In this document: piece by piece, positions 62,138 to 64,000 of the stretch | Position numbering within the stretch: position 1 is the stretch's first letter | Layout of the letters: each line of letters opens with the position of its first letter | NCBI RefSeq assembly: GCF_000265295.1 | Contig: NC_018002.1 | Span: forward strand, 1 to 64,000 | DNA from: Sulfurospirillum barnesii SES-3 | GTDB taxonomy: Bacteria; Campylobacterota; Campylobacteria; Campylobacterales; Sulfurospirillaceae | DNA: 64,000 nucleotides | Reading direction: 5' to 3' | The notes under the pieces: model-generated | Seen by the model: only the letters and a program-made list of their open reading frames with translations | The model's database searches: none | What the model was told of the DNA's origin: nothing | Translations under genes and position numbers: made by a program

Positions 62138-62833
62138 TCAAAAATTTCTTAATTCTATGGGGATAATGGAGGATAATTCACTGATTTTAAACTTATTTTG
62201 TTGCTCTTTTGTTTCACCGAGGGTTTGGCTTACATGTAAATAATTTTGAAGGTAGTAAATACCGCAATACCCCTTTACATGTAAATCATTAATGATAGCA
62301 TTGAGGTGTTTGGGTGTTAGAAAATCACTGTGCAATGTGGTACGTACTTCAAAAGGAAATTGGCTGTGAATTAGGTAGTTGAGGCTCTCTTCAAAGTCTT
62401 CAAAATGGGCATGGTGTGTTAAAGTGCTGTAGTACTCTTTGGGTGCTTTGTAATCCAGCGCAATGTAATCAACAAGCTTTTTTTCAATTAATCGTTTCAG
62501 TACATGAGGATGTGTACCATTGGTATCAATTTTGATTTTGTAGTCTAACGCTTTAACGGCTTCACAAAAGCTTTCAAGATGAGGGAACAAAGTACACTCC
62601 CCTCCACTTAGAACAACAGCCTCAAGCCGACCTTTACGATTTTTAAGAAATTCAAGGGCTGATTCAAGGCTTATCTCACCTTTTCCTCTTACGATCTGTG
62701 GATTGTAGCAATAAGGACATGCCATATTGCATTTAGTAAACCAAAAAATAGACGCTAGATGACCTTGATAATCCAGCGTCGTAAATTTGGTAATGCTGTG
62801 AATTGGCTTATTTGCAAGCACATTTTTCAACAA
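62138..62833 (-). CDS. nrdG: Anaerobic ribonucleotide reductase activating enzyme NrdG
   Basis: The 231-residue radical SAM protein has the cluster motif CNMACPYC and the SAM motif LSGGECTLFP. It should generate the glycyl radical on NrdD. The start is uncertain: TTG 62833 gives a 26-base overlap with the small glycyl-radical gene, and GTG 62821 is an alternative. Two palindromes close to the 3' end encode DLHVKGY and YLHVSQ. Confidence 0.88.
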   Translation of the reverse strand: MLKNVLANKPIHSITKFTTLDYQGHLASIFWFTKCNMACPYCYNPQIVRGKGEISLESALEFLKNRKGRLEAVVLSGGECTLFPHLESFCEAVKALDYKIKIDTNGTHPHVLKRLIEKKLVDYIALDYKAPKEYYSTLTHHAHFEDFEESLNYLIHSQFPFEVRTTLHSDFLTPKHLNAIINDLHVKGYCGIYYLQNYLHVSQTLGETKEQQNKFKISELSSIIPIELRNF

Positions 62834-62972
62834 ATTGAATACGCTCTTTGTGCTCGCCCGTTTTGCCTACATTAAAACTCTCTACGGGTCTGTGGTAGCC
62901 CATAACACGGGTATAAACAATGCATTTGGTACGTCTATCTTTTAAATGCTCTAAAATCTCAGTTTGGCTCAT
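62808..62972 (-). CDS. Separate glycyl-radical tail of class III ribonucleotide reductase (54 aa)
   Basis: This 54-residue protein matches the extreme C-terminus of NrdD. CIVYTRVMGYHRPVESFN contains RVxGY, whose glycine (Gly25) should carry the radical, and NVGKTGEHKER follows as in full-length NrdD. It begins by a 4-base overlap (ATGA) with the larger nrdD part and has AAAAGGAG upstream. So the reductase appears to be made as two polypeptides. The -1 frame is open across the junction, so a fused product by frameshifting is possible. Confidence 0.85.
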   Translation of the reverse strand: MSQTEILEHLKDRRTKCIVYTRVMGYHRPVESFNVGKTGEHKERIQFVEKCACK

Positions 62973-64000
62973 GATACTTCTCCTTTTTTGAATTGTTCAA
63001 GTAACTCTTCGTCACATTTTGGGCAAAATTCATGTTCTCCACTAATGTAGCCATGTTTTTCACACACAGAAAAAACAGGTGTGATAGTAAGGTATGGCAT
63101 ACGGTAGTTCGTAATCACATTTTTCACCAACTTTTTGCATGCTTCAGATGAGCTAATACGCTCTTTCATATAAAGATGCAATACGGTACCGCCAGTATAC
63201 GAACACTGCAAATCGTCTTGTAAATCTAAGGCTTCAAAAGGATCATCGGTAAAATTTGCAGGCAACTGAGAGGAGTTTGTGTAGTACACATTTCTGCCTG
63301 TACCTGCTTGAATAATTTCAGGGTATCGCTTTTTATCTTCTTTCGCAAAGCGGTACGTTGTTCCCTCCGCTGGTGTAGCTTCAAGGTTATAAAGGTTGCC
63401 TGTTGCTTCTTGATACGCCACCATTTTATTACGTACAAATTCTAAGATTTCGTGAGCAAATTCCATTCCATATTCATCAGCAATTGTGTGTTTATCATCG
63501 GTGAAATTGCGAATCATCTCATTGATACCATTGACTCCTATGGTAGAAAAATGGCTATTAAATCCTGGTAAATAGCGTGCGGTATAAGGATAGAGCCCAC
63601 GGTTATACATCTCTTGTACAAAGACGCGTTTTTTTTCTAGAGTTGATTTGGCTAAATCGAGCAAGTACTCAAAACGCTCCATCAACTCTTTTTTATTCCC
63701 TTTGTGCAGGTATCCAAGACGTGCCATATTGAGTGTGACAACACCAATACTCCCTGTCATCTCTGCACTTCCAAAAAGACCTCCACCACGTTTTAAAAGC
63801 TCTCTTAAATCGAGCTGCAAACGACAACACATGCTTCTTACATGCCCTGGTTTGTAGGCTTTTGGATTTTCAACCAATTTCCCCTCAGTATCTCTGACAT
63901 ATTGGCTTCCAATAAAATTTTGAAAATAGGATGAGCCGATTTTGGCAGTGTTTTCAAAGAGAAGTTCGGTATTTTCTCCATCCCAATCAAAATCTTCGGT
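62969..64000 (-). CDS. nrdD: Anaerobic ribonucleoside-triphosphate reductase, large part (partial, lacks glycyl tail)
   Basis: The C-terminal 343 or so residues of NrdD are present; the frame is open to the window edge at 64000. RSMCCRLQLDLREL includes an active-site Cys, and GSIGVVTLNMARLGYL and FSTIGVNGINEMI are typical class III segments. The C-terminus ends shortly after the zinc motif CEKHGYISGEHEFCPKCDEEL, where other NrdD proteins continue into the glycyl-radical loop. That loop is encoded by the next small gene. Confidence 0.9.
   Translation of the reverse strand, partial: TEDFDWDGENTELLFENTAKIGSSYFQNFIGSQYVRDTEGKLVENPKAYKPGHVRSMCCRLQLDLRELLKRGGGLFGSAEMTGSIGVVTLNMARLGYLHKGNKKELMERFEYLLDLAKSTLEKKRVFVQEMYNRGLYPYTARYLPGFNSHFSTIGVNGINEMIRNFTDDKHTIADEYGMEFAHEILEFVRNKMVAYQEATGNLYNLEATPAEGTTYRFAKEDKKRYPEIIQAGTGRNVYYTNSSQLPANFTDDPFEALDLQDDLQCSYTGGTVLHLYMKERISSSEACKKLVKNVITNYRMPYLTITPVFSVCEKHGYISGEHEFCPKCDEELLEQFKKGEVS

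Overview
The window starts at a replication origin and reads dnaA-dnaN-gyrB, the usual first genes of a bacterial chromosome. Several features point to an anaerobic or microaerophilic member of the Campylobacterota (Epsilonproteobacteria), most probably Sulfurospirillum or a close relative. These are a low to moderate GC content, a two-subunit class I fumarase, a soluble TlpD-like chemoreceptor with a zinc-binding tail, a cysteine-rich Sel1-repeat (Hcp-like) protein, a molybdopterin formate dehydrogenase, a class III ribonucleotide reductase next to a class I beta subunit, and a NikA/NikZ-type nickel transporter. The genus is an inference from gene content; no 16S gene is present.

Layout. 1-8 kb: origin with DnaA boxes, dnaA, dnaN, gyrB, then an overlapping run of a degenerate GGDEF-EAL protein, queF and an HD-domain protein. 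8-10 kb: an SRP RNA gene on the minus strand, then ung and mutY. 10-13 kb: a ProVWX betaine transporter. 13-18 kb: a Bcr/CflA-type MFS gene broken by a one-base slip in a T tract, fumarase subunits, a GntR regulator, a lipoprotein and an Hcp-like protein. 18-24 kb (minus): tRNA-Ser, a TlpD-like receptor, an AspT/YidE-type transporter, and a three-gene oxidoreductase/hydrolase operon facing its TetR repressor across two operator palindromes. 24.4-28.4 kb: an AT-rich two-gene island of a 968-aa SMC/OLD-like ATPase and an HNH nuclease, a Septu-like defence candidate. 28.5-33 kb: an AraC-GyrI regulator, a Phd/RelE toxin-antitoxin pair, a glycerophosphodiesterase and a porin. 33-39 kb: nikABCDE and a MATE exporter. 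39-42 kb: a selenium-type module (YedE, TusA/YedF-like, class V aminotransferase, DUF3343). 42-45 kb: the three AmmeMemoRadiSam genes. 45-51 kb: an AraC regulator with a DMT exporter, formate dehydrogenase and a four-tRNA array. 51-64 kb: ilvD, marC, a chemoreceptor, galU, pyrG, recJ, pcm, a nitrilase-family gene, nrdB, nrdG and a split nrdD that runs off the window.

The most striking non-gene signal is a highly iterated palindrome. I counted 33 exact copies of TTACATGTAA, usually within TTTACATGTAAA. They lie inside genes (read almost always as Leu-His-Val or Thr-Cys), inside terminators, at start and stop codons and at a promoter -35. The motif is absent from the origin genes, the betaine/fumarase block and the ATPase-HNH island. 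Other points to check are the split glycyl-radical domain of NrdD, the unusually large Septu-like ATPase, two hairpins with compensating stems and a shared loop (7977-8012 and 47997-48032), and the frameshifted MFS gene. No CRISPR array, insertion sequence or prophage was seen, and no gene-free stretch exceeds 300 bases.
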